From an uncultured Bacteroidota bacterium (GTDB lineage Bacteria > Bacteroidota > Bacteroidia > Flavobacteriales > BACL11): a stretch of DNA of 56,434 nucleotides. This document shows positions 34,573 to 43,707 of the stretch, piece after piece (the stretch's first letter is position 1; each line of letters starts with the position of its first letter). The DNA lies in contig CACOJQ010000004.1 of NCBI GenBank assembly GCA_902627575.1, positions 1 through 56,434 on the forward strand. The letters run 5' to 3'. A program made the position numbers and the translations under genes. The notes below the pieces were generated by a model. That model saw nothing but the letters and a program-made list of their open reading frames with translations, made no database searches and was not told where the DNA came from.

Positions 34573-34613
34573 TGCTTTCTAAAGATAACTTTACAGATAA
34601 GGTTATAAAATTG

Positions 34614-34621
34614 TACTTTTG
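34614..34621 (+). promoter_or_regulatory. -7 promoter element of the DUF4175 gene
   Basis: TACTTTTG, last base 6 nt from the A of the ATG at 34627; predicts a leaderless or nearly leaderless transcript. Confidence 0.55.
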
Positions 34622-34626
34622 TAGTT

Positions 34627-37600
34627 ATGAAGAATAATCATCAAAATATATTGTTTGAAAAATTAAATCAATTTATCAAAAAATATTATTTAAATCAGTT
34701 AATGAAAGGAAGTCTATACGTTTTTTCAGTTTTGTTGTTGTTTTTTATACTGTTTTGTTCTCTTGAGTATTTTTCTTCATTTAATGTACAAGGTAGAACC
34801 TTTTTGTTCTGGAGCTACATTTTAGTCTCATTTTTAATCATTGCAAAGTTTATTATTGTACCGGCCCTCAAAATAATAAAAATCGGTAATACCCTTAGTT
34901 ATAAAGATGCTGCAAAAATAATTGGCAAACACTTTAAGGAAATAGATGATAAACTGTTAAATATTCTTGAGCTATCAGAATTATCTGAATCAGACAATGA
35001 ATTAATTCGTGCTAGCATTGATCAAAAAACTAAAAAGATTGAATCCATAAAATTTAAACGCGCTATTAATCTTACAATAAATAAAAAACAAATTAGATGG
35101 ATAGTTGCCCCCATACTAATTATAATACTTCTTTTTATTTCTGGAAACGAATACATTTTAACTGAGAGCTCTGCCAGAATAATTAATCATAATACTTTTT
35201 TTGAGCCAGAACCGCCCTTTGAGTACGTTATTTTAAATAATGATTTAAAGTTTAAACAGTTTGAAGATTTCAAGCTAAAAATACAATTAACTGGTAAAGA
35301 AATCCCTAATGAAGTATTTATAATAAAAAATGGCAATAAATTTAAACTCAAAAGTTTGGCAGATAATGTATTTGAGTTTCAATTTAAACACGTTAATTCA
35401 GATATCAAATTTCAATTTTTTGCAGGAGGATATACAAGTAAGCCTTATCTTGTTAAATGTTTGATGCAGCCAAAAATAGTGAATTTAGAAATTGTTGTAA
35501 CACCACCCAAATACACAGGTAAAAAAATAAATACAATAAATTCGGGTGGCGATTTAATAATTTTCGAAGGAAGTTCTGTAAAATGGAATGTACTATTTAA
35601 TAACTCGCATCAAAGCACGTTTGTTTTAGAAGACAAGATAATTGCAGAATCTAATGAAAATCAATTGCAATTAGAAAAAAAAATAGTTAGTAACAGTAAA
35701 TATGCTATTACAACTAAAAACAATAATAAACTAAAAGATACCTTAACATACTTTATTGAAGTAATAAAAGATGAATTTCCTAAAATTTCATTATCACAAA
35801 ATTTTGATAGCATTAACAAAACTTTTTCTTTTACGGGTAATGTTGGAGATGATTACGGATTGGAAAAATTAGAGTTTATATATGAGAAAGATAGCTCTAG
35901 TGTTAATTCAATAGAGATTGACATTCAAAAAAAACATTTAGACAATTTCTTTTTTGTTTTTTCATTTGATGAACTAAATCTAAATCCTGGTGAAAAAATC
36001 AATTACTATTTTACTGTATGTGATAACGATGATGTAAATGGTTCTAAGTGTACTAAAAGTAAACAATTTTATTTTATTGAACCAACATTAAATGATCTTA
36101 ACAAAAGAGAGAATAAAGAAATAGAAAACATTAAAAGTGGTTTAAATCAGTCGATTTCTCTAGCTAAAGAAATAGAAAATGAGATTCAAGAACTTAATGA
36201 ATTGATGTTAAATAAAAAAGAACTTGGATGGGAAGAAAAGGAAAAAGCAAAAAATATTTTAAATAAACAAAAAGAACTTAAGGAGCAAATTAAAAAAACA
36301 CAAGAAATCAGCGAACAAAATTTAAAAACAAAAGAAAAATTAAATTCAGAAATACTTGAAAAACAAAAACAATTAGATGAATTAATGAAAAATGTATTTG
36401 ACAATGAAATGAAAGATTTGTTAAAAGAAATGGAGGAATTGTTACAAGACAGTGACAAAGAAAAACTTAAAGATTTGCTCGAAAAAATAGAAGACCAAAA
36501 TTTTGACGTTGAAAAAGAATTAGATAGAGAATTAGAACTGTTAAAACAATTAGATTTTGAAAAAAAAACTGAAGAAATACTAAATAAAATTGAAGACATA
36601 AAAAGCAAGCAACAAAAAATCAAAGAACAAAATCTAGAAAACAAAATTGAAAAAAAAGACCTTGCTGCTAAACAAGATAGCTTAAATAATGAAATGAATG
36701 ACCTTCAAAAGGAAATGGATGTTCTAAGAGAAAAAAATATGGAACTTGAAAACAAAAATGAAATTCCTAAAACACAAAATATTGAAGAAAGCATAAAAAA
36801 AAGTATGAGGGAGAGCTCAGAAAATTTAAAAAAGAGCAATAAAAGTAAGTCGTCAAAGGCCCAACAAAAAGCAATAGAAGATTTAGAACTGCTTCAACAA
36901 GAACTAGAAAAAATGCAAGATTCCTCTTCAGAAGAAAAGTATTATGAAGACATGGAGTCCCTAAGAAAGATTCTTGAGAACTTAATACGGCTTTCATTTG
37001 ACCAAGAAGATTTAATGCAAAAAACATTAAGTGTGCCGAAAAATAGCCCAGAATTTGTAAGGCTAGTTCAACAGCAAAAAAAACTTGCTAATAACAGTTT
37101 AATTATTGAAGACTCATTATTTGCGTTAAGTAAAAGGGTGGTGCAAATACAGTCAATTGTTAACAAAGAAATTTCTGCAATAAGAAATAATTTACAAGTA
37201 GTAACTGATGTGCTAGAGCAAAGACAAATTAACAAAGCAACGGAAAAACAACAATTTGTTATGACATCTGTCAATAATTTAGCCTTGTTATTATCAGAGA
37301 TAATTGAGCAAATGCAATTAGAAATGCCTCCTTCTAATTGCAATAAACCTAAAAACTGCAACAAACCTAATCCTAATAGTAATAAACCTTCGTTTTCTGA
37401 AATGAAAAAAGCCCAAGAAAAATTAATGAAAAAGCTAAGGAATGGAAAAAATAAAGGCAAAAAAACAGGTGAAAAACAATCTCAAATTTTGATGCAGTTG
37501 GCACAACAGCAAGAAAAAATTAAAAAACAATTATTAGAAATGAGAAATAATTTGTCAAATAATCAAGACAAAAATCATCTTGATAAAATAATTGAGGAAA

Positions 37601-37899
37601 TGGAAAAAAATGAAAAAGATATAATTAATAATAATATAAACGAAGAAACAATAAAAAGACAACAGGAAATTCTAACACGACTTTTAGAAGCAGAAAATTC
37701 AGATAGGGAACAGGATCAAGACAACCTAAGAGAATCAAATGAATGGAAATTTGAAATTGATAATACCACACTAGAAATGCTTGAATATGAAAAACAAAAA
37801 AAGAAGCAAGAAGAGCTTCTAAAAACTATTCCACTGCAACTTAATCCATTCTATAAAAAGAAAGTAGATTCTTACTTCAACAGAATAACAAATGATTGA
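34627..37899 (+). CDS. DUF4175 family membrane-anchored coiled-coil protein
   Basis: 1090 residues. Three hydrophobic segments near the N-terminus (about 24-48, 56-80 and 155-172), then a beta-rich extracytoplasmic part to about residue 490. A very long Glu/Lys/Gln-rich coiled coil runs from about 495 to 1010, including a stretch around 905-930 with repeated N-K-P units. Belongs to DUF4175, found before ybeY and mnmG in Bacteroidota. Function unknown; the architecture suggests an envelope-spanning structural or tethering role. The 3' end overlaps ybeY by 8 bases. Confidence 0.88.
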   Translation: MKNNHQNILFEKLNQFIKKYYLNQLMKGSLYVFSVLLLFFILFCSLEYFSSFNVQGRTFLFWSYILVSFLIIAKFIIVPALKIIKIGNTLSYKDAAKIIGKHFKEIDDKLLNILELSELSESDNELIRASIDQKTKKIESIKFKRAINLTINKKQIRWIVAPILIIILLFISGNEYILTESSARIINHNTFFEPEPPFEYVILNNDLKFKQFEDFKLKIQLTGKEIPNEVFIIKNGNKFKLKSLADNVFEFQFKHVNSDIKFQFFAGGYTSKPYLVKCLMQPKIVNLEIVVTPPKYTGKKINTINSGGDLIIFEGSSVKWNVLFNNSHQSTFVLEDKIIAESNENQLQLEKKIVSNSKYAITTKNNNKLKDTLTYFIEVIKDEFPKISLSQNFDSINKTFSFTGNVGDDYGLEKLEFIYEKDSSSVNSIEIDIQKKHLDNFFFVFSFDELNLNPGEKINYYFTVCDNDDVNGSKCTKSKQFYFIEPTLNDLNKRENKEIENIKSGLNQSISLAKEIENEIQELNELMLNKKELGWEEKEKAKNILNKQKELKEQIKKTQEISEQNLKTKEKLNSEILEKQKQLDELMKNVFDNEMKDLLKEMEELLQDSDKEKLKDLLEKIEDQNFDVEKELDRELELLKQLDFEKKTEEILNKIEDIKSKQQKIKEQNLENKIEKKDLAAKQDSLNNEMNDLQKEMDVLREKNMELENKNEIPKTQNIEESIKKSMRESSENLKKSNKSKSSKAQQKAIEDLELLQQELEKMQDSSSEEKYYEDMESLRKILENLIRLSFDQEDLMQKTLSVPKNSPEFVRLVQQQKKLANNSLIIEDSLFALSKRVVQIQSIVNKEISAIRNNLQVVTDVLEQRQINKATEKQQFVMTSVNNLALLLSEIIEQMQLEMPPSNCNKPKNCNKPNPNSNKPSFSEMKKAQEKLMKKLRNGKNKGKKTGEKQSQILMQLAQQQEKIKKQLLEMRNNLSNNQDKNHLDKIIEEMEKNEKDIINNNINEETIKRQQEILTRLLEAENSDREQDQDNLRESNEWKFEIDNTTLEMLEYEKQKKKQEELLKTIPLQLNPFYKKKVDSYFNRITND

Positions 37900-38296
37900 T
37901 TTTCAGTTTATTAAGGTAGAAAAAATTGATTTAAATTCAACTAGAAATTGGATAAAAAAAATTATATTATCTGAAAAAAAATTTTTAGGCGATATTATAT
38001 TTGTTTTCTGCAATGATCAATTTCTTCTTAAGAAAAATATTAAATATTTAAATCATGATACTTTAACTGATGTTATATCATTTGACTACTCAAATGGAAG
38101 CGAAATAAATGGAGACATAATAATAAGTATTGAAAGAGTTAAAGAAAATGCTAAATTGTATAATCAAACTTTTTCTGCCGAATTAAATAGGGTTATGGCT
38201 CACGGTTTACTACATTTGCTTGGCTATAATGATAAAAGCAAAGAGGAGGCAAAAATAATGAAGTCAAAAGAGAATTATTATTTATCAAAATTATGA
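37892..38296 (+). CDS. ybeY: Endoribonuclease YbeY
   Basis: 134 residues. Metal-dependent RNase needed for 16S rRNA 3' maturation and ribosome quality control. The zinc motif is H-G-L-L-H-L-L-G-Y-N-D (about 109-119): two histidines are kept, and the third canonical histidine (HGxxHLxGxDH) is aspartate, as in other Bacteroidota forms I recall. Upstream strand motif VISFDYSNGSEINGDIIIS is typical. Translationally coupled to both neighbours by short overlaps. Confidence 0.94.
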   Translation: MIDFQFIKVEKIDLNSTRNWIKKIILSEKKFLGDIIFVFCNDQFLLKKNIKYLNHDTLTDVISFDYSNGSEINGDIIISIERVKENAKLYNQTFSAELNRVMAHGLLHLLGYNDKSKEEAKIMKSKENYYLSKL

Positions 38297-40164
38297 TTTT
38301 AGAACAAACGTATGACGTTATTGTTGTGGGAGGCGGACATGCTGGCTGTGAAGCTGCACATGCTGCCGCTACTTTGGGGTCAAAGGTTTTACTGATCACC
38401 CAAAACATGGAGACTATTGCTCGAATGTCTTGTAATCCCGCAATGGGGGGTATTGCCAAAGGACAAATCATAAGAGAAATCGATGCATTAGGAGGAATGT
38501 CAGGAATTGTTACTGATTTATCAACCATACAATTTAGAATGCTAAACAAAAGCAAAGGACCCGCAATGTGGAGTCCCAGAGCTCAGTGCGATAGAAAAGA
38601 GTTTGAAAAACAATGGAGAGTAATTCTTGAAAAGAATAATAATATTGATTTTTGGCAAGATACTGTAGAAAAGATTATTATTAAAAACAAAAAAGTTTGT
38701 GGACTAATTACCAAAATGGGAATACAAATAAATGGAAACAGTGTTGTTTTATGTAGCGGAACATTTTTAAATGGGATTATCCATTTAGGTCAAAAAAACT
38801 ATAAGGGTGGACGCGCTGCAGAACCTTCAGCAGAAGGAATAACCAAGCAATTAATCGAACTTGGATTTACTCATGGAAGAATGAAAACTGGAACTCCTCC
38901 CCGATTAGATGGGAGAACAATAAATTATGAGAAAACTGAAGAACAATATGGTGATAAGAATCCTGTAAATTTTTCTTATATGAGCAAAAATAAAGTAAAA
39001 GACCAACACTCATGCTTTATAACATATACGAACAGGGAAGTGCATGAAATTTTAAAGGAAGGGTTTGATGATTCTCCAATGTTTTCTGGAAAAATTATCG
39101 GCAAAGGACCCAGATATTGCCCGACAATAGAAGACAAAATTGAAAGATTTGCAGAAAAAGAAAGACACCAACTGTTTATCGAGCCGGAAGGCAAAAATAC
39201 TATAGAAATTTATCTCAATGGATTTTCGACTTCTTTACCTGAAGACATTCAGCTTAAAGCATTACAAAAAGTGCCAGGGCTGGAAAATGTTAAAATGTTT
39301 AGGGCAGGCTACGCTATTGAATATGATTATTTCCCACCAACTCAACTTAAGCATACGCTGGAGACAAAGCTTATCCAAGATTTGTTTTTCTGTGGTCAAA
39401 TTAACGGAACTACAGGATATGAAGAAGCTGCCTGCCAAGGATTAATTGCAGGAATAAATGCTCATCAAAAAACATCAAAAAAAGAAGACTTTATACTCTC
39501 TAGATCTGATGCATACATAGGTGTTTTAATTGATGACTTAATAACTAAAGGAACCAAAGAGCCCTATAGAATGTTTACTTCAAGAGCAGAATTCAGATTG
39601 CTTTTAAGGCAAGATAATGCTGATATCAGATTAACTGAAAAGGGTTATAAAATCGGATTAGCATCAAAAGAAAGACTAGATAATTTATATTTAAAACTTG
39701 ATGAAACAAATAAATTAATTGCGTTTTTAGAAAAGCAAAGTATAGATCCAAAATTAGCAAACCCTATTTTGGAAAAGAAGGGATCTGCCATGCTTAAACA
39801 AAAGGTAAAACTAAAAACAATTTTATTAAGACCTCATATACATATAAACGATTTAAAACAGTTAGATGTACTGACTGATTTTTTAAATACAAAAAAAGTT
39901 AAATCAGAGTCTGTAGAACAAGCAGAGATTAAAATAAAATACGGAGGTTACTTAAACAAAGAACAAGAGTCTGCAAAAAAACTAAAGAAGCTTGAGAACA
40001 TAAAAATCCCAAAAGAATTTGAGTTTGAAAAACTTCACTCAATATCTACAGAAGGAAGACAAAAACTTAAAATGATTGGGCCTTCAACAATTGGGCAAGC
40101 TTCAAGAATAAGCGGAGTCTCACCTTCAGATATAAATGTGTTATTAGTTTACCTTGGAAGATGA
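38293..40164 (+). CDS. mnmG: tRNA uridine-5-carboxymethylaminomethyl(34) synthesis enzyme MnmG
   Basis: 623-residue FAD enzyme that, with the GTPase MnmE, installs carboxymethylaminomethyl on wobble uridines. The FAD-binding start VIVVGGGHAGCEAAHAAATLG is at about 10-30; SCNPAMGGIAKGQ, RAEFRLLLRQDNAD and the C-terminal INVLLVYLGR complete the signature. Starts 4 bases inside ybeY (ATGA overlap) and overlaps the next gene the same way. Confidence 0.98.
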   Translation: MILEQTYDVIVVGGGHAGCEAAHAAATLGSKVLLITQNMETIARMSCNPAMGGIAKGQIIREIDALGGMSGIVTDLSTIQFRMLNKSKGPAMWSPRAQCDRKEFEKQWRVILEKNNNIDFWQDTVEKIIIKNKKVCGLITKMGIQINGNSVVLCSGTFLNGIIHLGQKNYKGGRAAEPSAEGITKQLIELGFTHGRMKTGTPPRLDGRTINYEKTEEQYGDKNPVNFSYMSKNKVKDQHSCFITYTNREVHEILKEGFDDSPMFSGKIIGKGPRYCPTIEDKIERFAEKERHQLFIEPEGKNTIEIYLNGFSTSLPEDIQLKALQKVPGLENVKMFRAGYAIEYDYFPPTQLKHTLETKLIQDLFFCGQINGTTGYEEAACQGLIAGINAHQKTSKKEDFILSRSDAYIGVLIDDLITKGTKEPYRMFTSRAEFRLLLRQDNADIRLTEKGYKIGLASKERLDNLYLKLDETNKLIAFLEKQSIDPKLANPILEKKGSAMLKQKVKLKTILLRPHIHINDLKQLDVLTDFLNTKKVKSESVEQAEIKIKYGGYLNKEQESAKKLKKLENIKIPKEFEFEKLHSISTEGRQKLKMIGPSTIGQASRISGVSPSDINVLLVYLGR

Positions 40165-41054
40165 GTATAACAATTAAAGCGTGTCCTGTTTGCGAAGGAA
40201 AAGCATTTAAATTAAAATTTATCTGCACAGATTATAGCGTGAGCTCAGAGGAGTTTAAAATTGTTTCATGTGAAACATGTGGTTTTGTTTTAACAAACCC
40301 ACGTCCTGATCCGAATAATATTAGCAGGTATTACAAGAGTGAGAATTATATTTCTCACACTAATAATAAAAAGGGCTTATTCAACTTCCTTTATCAAACT
40401 ATAAGAAAGTACACTATAGAAAGAAAAGTGCAAATGATTAAAAAGTTTGACACCAAAAATCTACTAGATATAGGTTGCGGCACAGGTGAGTTTTTAAATA
40501 AAGCCAAAACAAAAGGAATCAATGTAGAAGGTATAGAGCCGTCAGAAAAAGCTAGAAAACAGTGTAAACAAAACTACAATCTTAGAATTAATGAGTCTGC
40601 TGACATAGAGGCATACGACGATAATAAGTTTGACTGTATAACAATGTGGCACGTGCTAGAACACATGCCGGAATTAAGCAGACTTATAGAATCGATGTAC
40701 TCTAAAACATCACGAAATGCTAAAATAATTATAGGTGTACCAAATCATAATTCCTGGGATGCCAAATACTATAAAAAACACTGGGCTGCTTGGGATGTCC
40801 CAGTTCATTTCTGGCACTTTACAAAACAATCCATAGAAAAACTTTTTAAAAACCACGGGTTTGTTTTATTAAAAACCAAACCTATGATTTTTGATTCATT
40901 TTATGTTTCAATATTAAGTGAGGAATATAAAAATGGTAAAAAAAATTTTGTCAAAGGGTTCTTAATAGGCATGATTTCAAACTTAGTTGGTTTTTTCACA
41001 AAAGCAGGTTTTTCGAGTACTATCTATATCTTTGAAAAAAAACATAGATTTTAA
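40161..41054 (+). CDS. Class I SAM-dependent methyltransferase with N-terminal zinc ribbon
   Basis: 297 residues. Starts with a putative zinc ribbon CPVC (8-11) ... CETCGF (about 37-42), then a Rossmann methyltransferase domain: motif I LLDIGCGTGEFL (about 101-112), acidic residue in VEGIEPSEKA, and motif IV MWHVLEHM. Two weakly hydrophobic C-terminal segments follow. This build is common among sugar or lipid methyltransferases, but the substrate is unknown. Overlaps mnmG by 4 bases (ATGA). Confidence 0.88.
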   Translation: MSITIKACPVCEGKAFKLKFICTDYSVSSEEFKIVSCETCGFVLTNPRPDPNNISRYYKSENYISHTNNKKGLFNFLYQTIRKYTIERKVQMIKKFDTKNLLDIGCGTGEFLNKAKTKGINVEGIEPSEKARKQCKQNYNLRINESADIEAYDDNKFDCITMWHVLEHMPELSRLIESMYSKTSRNAKIIIGVPNHNSWDAKYYKKHWAAWDVPVHFWHFTKQSIEKLFKNHGFVLLKTKPMIFDSFYVSILSEEYKNGKKNFVKGFLIGMISNLVGFFTKAGFSSTIYIFEKKHRF

Positions 41055-41175
41055 GCCTGTTTTTAAAGTGTCTAAGCCATTTTTAACCCTTTGCAGTAGT
41101 ACAATATTCTTTTTTGATTTTTAACGGTAGGTATTTTTGTTGTTAAGTGTTTGTTTTTCAGGGTTTTATAAAAAA

Positions 41176-41208
41176 TTGAGGTTTTTTCATAAAATGTGAT
41201 TAAATTTG
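41176..41208 (+). promoter_or_regulatory. Promoter of the T9SS-cargo/endonuclease-like gene pair
   Basis: TTG at 41176-41178 and TAAATTTG at 41201-41208 with 22 nt between; the ATG is 5 nt after the -7 element. The remainder of the 158-base gap (41055-41212) shows no other feature. Confidence 0.55.
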
Positions 41209-41212
41209 TAAA

Positions 41213-42514
41213 ATGATTAGAGTTTTTGTGTTTTTTTTGATTCAGTGCTTTTGTATAAATGCTTACGCTCAATGTACAGCTCCAATTTACTTAAACACAA
41301 CAAACGTATATTATTACAGTGCAGATGCAAATTGGACCCCAACAACTTCTAATGTTAGTTATTATAGAATAAGGTACAAAGAACTTGGGGCGCAATCTTG
41401 GCAATTTATAAATAATATTGATTCTTCATTAAACACCAAGATTATTTCTGGTCTAAACTCCCTAAGTTACTATGTATGGCAAATAAAAACATATTGTGAC
41501 ACAAACAATACAAACACTTCAAGCTGGTCGGTAGAAGACACTTTTTACACCTCTACCGCGCTCTGTCCTAATACCGATTCATTGTATACCACAAACATTA
41601 ACTATAACAACGCCCAGGCAAACTGGGATACAGTAGAAAATGCCGACAGGTACAAGATAAGGTATAAAATTCTTGGCACTACTAATTGGTCAAATCTTGG
41701 ACCATTCCACCATCCTTTAAATAGCGCACAAATTCCTATGCTTCAACAAAGCACCGGATACGTCTGGCAAGTTCAAACCTTTCACGACTCCACTGCAATA
41801 CTTGGTTCATTATGGTCGGAATCCGACACCTTTGTTACTGTCGCTTTTGTTCCGGCGCCATTTAATCCGACAATTAGTAATAACTTAAGTACACTTGAGT
41901 GTAATAGCACAGCAGATCTTTATCTTTCTGTTTCACAGAGTAATAATGAGCCGGATGTTGGAACAAGTATCATAACGTCAGACAAAGGGGCTTTTAATAT
42001 TAGTGCTCTAAACTATGGGGATACCATAGGAAACGCTACAACAATAACATCAGTACAAACAATTTCTGCTGTATTAACCGTAGGAATTGTTCTTGGTCAA
42101 AACTATGCAATAATAAACTCCTTTGACACTACTGGCTCGCTTATTGGTTTCTTTTCTATCGAGAACGATAATGGCGGAATTAAAGTTAGCTCAAGCTCAC
42201 CAAATGATGGTAACAACTATACTAGCGGCTATGAAAGCAATATTTTTCTAAATAATATTTTTATCAACCCGCCTTTTACTGGCCCTATGCACTTTTATGT
42301 AGATATAAATTCTGAGCTTAACGATCAAATTAGTTTAGTTGACACAATGCAGGTGTGGTGCAATACAACAGCCGTTGATGAGGAGATTACAAAAAACAAA
42401 AAAATTATTAGTAATGTTGATTTGCTAGGAAGAAAAATAAAACACCTAAATTATAATATTAACATAATAAGATATTCCGACGGATCAATTGATAAAAAAA
42501 TAACTATAAAATGA
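41213..42514 (+). CDS. Secreted protein with two fibronectin-III-like repeats and a T9SS-type C-terminus
   Basis: 433 residues. Signal peptide 1-20 (cut after NAYA or NAYAQ). Two related modules of about 95 residues follow: the first about 22-115 and the second about 118-208, sharing 'ANW', 'YRIRYK / YKIRYK', 'LGTTNW / LGAQSW' and 'YVWQ'. They resemble fibronectin type III domains. A third beta-rich region contains cysteines. The end, VDLLGRKIKHLNYN then IIRYSDGSIDKKITIK, matches a variant type IX secretion C-terminal domain. Probably a cell-surface or released protein; its partner is unknown. Overlaps the next gene by 4 bases. Confidence 0.82.
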   Translation: MIRVFVFFLIQCFCINAYAQCTAPIYLNTTNVYYYSADANWTPTTSNVSYYRIRYKELGAQSWQFINNIDSSLNTKIISGLNSLSYYVWQIKTYCDTNNTNTSSWSVEDTFYTSTALCPNTDSLYTTNINYNNAQANWDTVENADRYKIRYKILGTTNWSNLGPFHHPLNSAQIPMLQQSTGYVWQVQTFHDSTAILGSLWSESDTFVTVAFVPAPFNPTISNNLSTLECNSTADLYLSVSQSNNEPDVGTSIITSDKGAFNISALNYGDTIGNATTITSVQTISAVLTVGIVLGQNYAIINSFDTTGSLIGFFSIENDNGGIKVSSSSPNDGNNYTSGYESNIFLNNIFINPPFTGPMHFYVDINSELNDQISLVDTMQVWCNTTAVDEEITKNKKIISNVDLLGRKIKHLNYNINIIRYSDGSIDKKITIK

Positions 42515-43491
42515 AAAAAGTAAAATTTACATTAATGCTTGTATTATCAGCATTAGTGTCAGTTAATGTAAGCGCTCAAAACTCTAATGAAATTTTTACA
42601 ATGTTTTACAATGTCGAAAATTTTTTTGATACCATAGATGACCCTAAAACAGATGACAATGAGTTTTTACCTGGCTCAAAAAAAGAATGGAACACTGAAA
42701 AATACAATCACAAAATAAATCAGCTAACAAGAGTTTTTTCATCAATAAACAATAATGAATTGCCAAATATTGTAGGACTATGCGAAATAGAAAACAAAAT
42801 TGTAATCGATGATCTTCTGTCAAGTCCTTTTTTTGAAAATCATAATTATTCCATAGTACATAAAAACAGTCCAGATAATCGTGGTATTGATTGCGCTTTA
42901 TTATATGATAATAATTTTAAGTTATTAGACAAAGATTTTATTAAAATCAATATTCCTGATGCTAAAAGACCAACAAGAGATATTGTATACACCAAATTTA
43001 GTTTTGAGAACAAAACAATACATGTTTATGTAAATCACTGGCCATCAAGATATGGGGGCGAGAAAAAAACCCAGCATAAGAGAGATTTTACCGCATCTGT
43101 TCTTAGAAGACACATAGAAAAAACAGTAAAAGAGGATGATTTTTTAATAGTTATGGGTGACTTAAATGATTATCCGAGTAACAATAGTGTTCAAAACATA
43201 TTGGTACAAAAAAACCTAACAAATTTATGCACTCTAAAAGACTGGCAAGACAAGGGGTCTTACAGCTGGGACAATCAGTGGGGTTTTTTAGACCAAATTA
43301 TTGTATCTAACAACTTTCTAAATAAGCAATCAAAATTAAAAGCAATTGACTTTGATGTTTTAAGTGAAAAATGGTTACTTTATGAAAAGAAAAATGGAGT
43401 TAGTGTACCTAGCAGAACATACGGCAGAAACGCATGGTATAAAGGTTTTTCAGACCATCTTCCTGTATATTTTGTGTTTTCTTTTAATTAG
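42511..43491 (+). CDS. Secreted endonuclease/exonuclease/phosphatase family protein
   Basis: 326 residues with a signal peptide (MKKVKFTLMLVLSALVSVNVSAQ). The DNase I-like fold is marked by YNVENFFDT (about 31-39), GLCEIENK with the metal-binding glutamate (about 88-95), RGIDCALLYD, VNHWPSRYGG with a catalytic histidine, MGDLNDYPSN, and the final FSDHLPVYF. Probably a periplasmic or secreted phosphodiesterase or nuclease; the substrate is not evident. No T9SS domain. Coupled to the preceding cargo gene by an ATGA overlap. Confidence 0.88.
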   Translation: MKKVKFTLMLVLSALVSVNVSAQNSNEIFTMFYNVENFFDTIDDPKTDDNEFLPGSKKEWNTEKYNHKINQLTRVFSSINNNELPNIVGLCEIENKIVIDDLLSSPFFENHNYSIVHKNSPDNRGIDCALLYDNNFKLLDKDFIKINIPDAKRPTRDIVYTKFSFENKTIHVYVNHWPSRYGGEKKTQHKRDFTASVLRRHIEKTVKEDDFLIVMGDLNDYPSNNSVQNILVQKNLTNLCTLKDWQDKGSYSWDNQWGFLDQIIVSNNFLNKQSKLKAIDFDVLSEKWLLYEKKNGVSVPSRTYGRNAWYKGFSDHLPVYFVFSFN

Positions 43492-43500
43492 TTTAATAAA

Positions 43501-43625
43501 CTACCTATAAAGATCAAGTGTTTTATTTTTCATATCCCATTGGACATTGCTAAACTTAACTAAAAAATCCATCCCTATTAAAGTATAGTTGCTTTCTAAA
43601 TTTACAATAGCCACAACATTTTTTG
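43501..43625 (-). pseudogene. Remnant of a retropepsin-like aspartyl protease gene (C-terminal ~40 residues)
   Basis: Reading the minus strand back from a TAG at 43501-43503 gives an open stretch ending NYTLIGMDFLVKFSN...KTLDLYR. The IGMDFL hallmark followed by a basic/aromatic strand is how retropepsin-like (gag-type) aspartyl proteases end. There is no start codon, no catalytic DTG half, and an in-frame stop inside the adjacent tRNA. The coding trace begins directly at the 3' end of tRNA-Arg. It looks like the leftover of a deletion that joined the tRNA to the end of a protease gene. Confidence 0.7.
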
Positions 43626-43699
43626 TGACCTAGGAGGGACTCGAACCCCCAGCCGTCAGAGCCGAAATCTGATATTCTATCCAGTTGAACTACTAGGCC
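43626..43699 (-). tRNA. tRNA-Arg (anticodon TCG)
   Basis: 74 nt cloverleaf on the minus strand. The acceptor stem pairs GGCCTAG with CTAGGTC (one G-T pair), discriminator A at 43626. The anticodon stem TCAGA/TCTGA encloses loop TTTCGGC, giving anticodon TCG for CGA and, by wobble, other CGN codons. The T arm contains GGTTCGAGTCC. CCA is not encoded. Confidence 0.95.
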
Positions 43700-43707
43700 A
43701 AGAGGGG

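Noticed and set aside
36186..36644. Open reading frame on the minus strand rich in serine, phenylalanine and leucine, antisense to the DUF4175 gene (similar one at 37068-37460)
   Set aside because: It is the complement of the Glu/Lys/Asn-rich coiled coil; such composition removes stop codons from the opposite strand. No homology-like motif or start signal is visible.
34627..37899. Possible tandem repeats in the DUF4175 gene
   Set aside because: The recurrent K/E/Q/N wording is low-complexity coiled coil without a fixed repeat unit.
43626..43699. tRNA-Arg as an active attachment site with an integrated element
   Set aside because: No second copy of the tRNA 3' end, integrase or mobile gene was noticed in the window; only the truncated protease trace suggests a past event.
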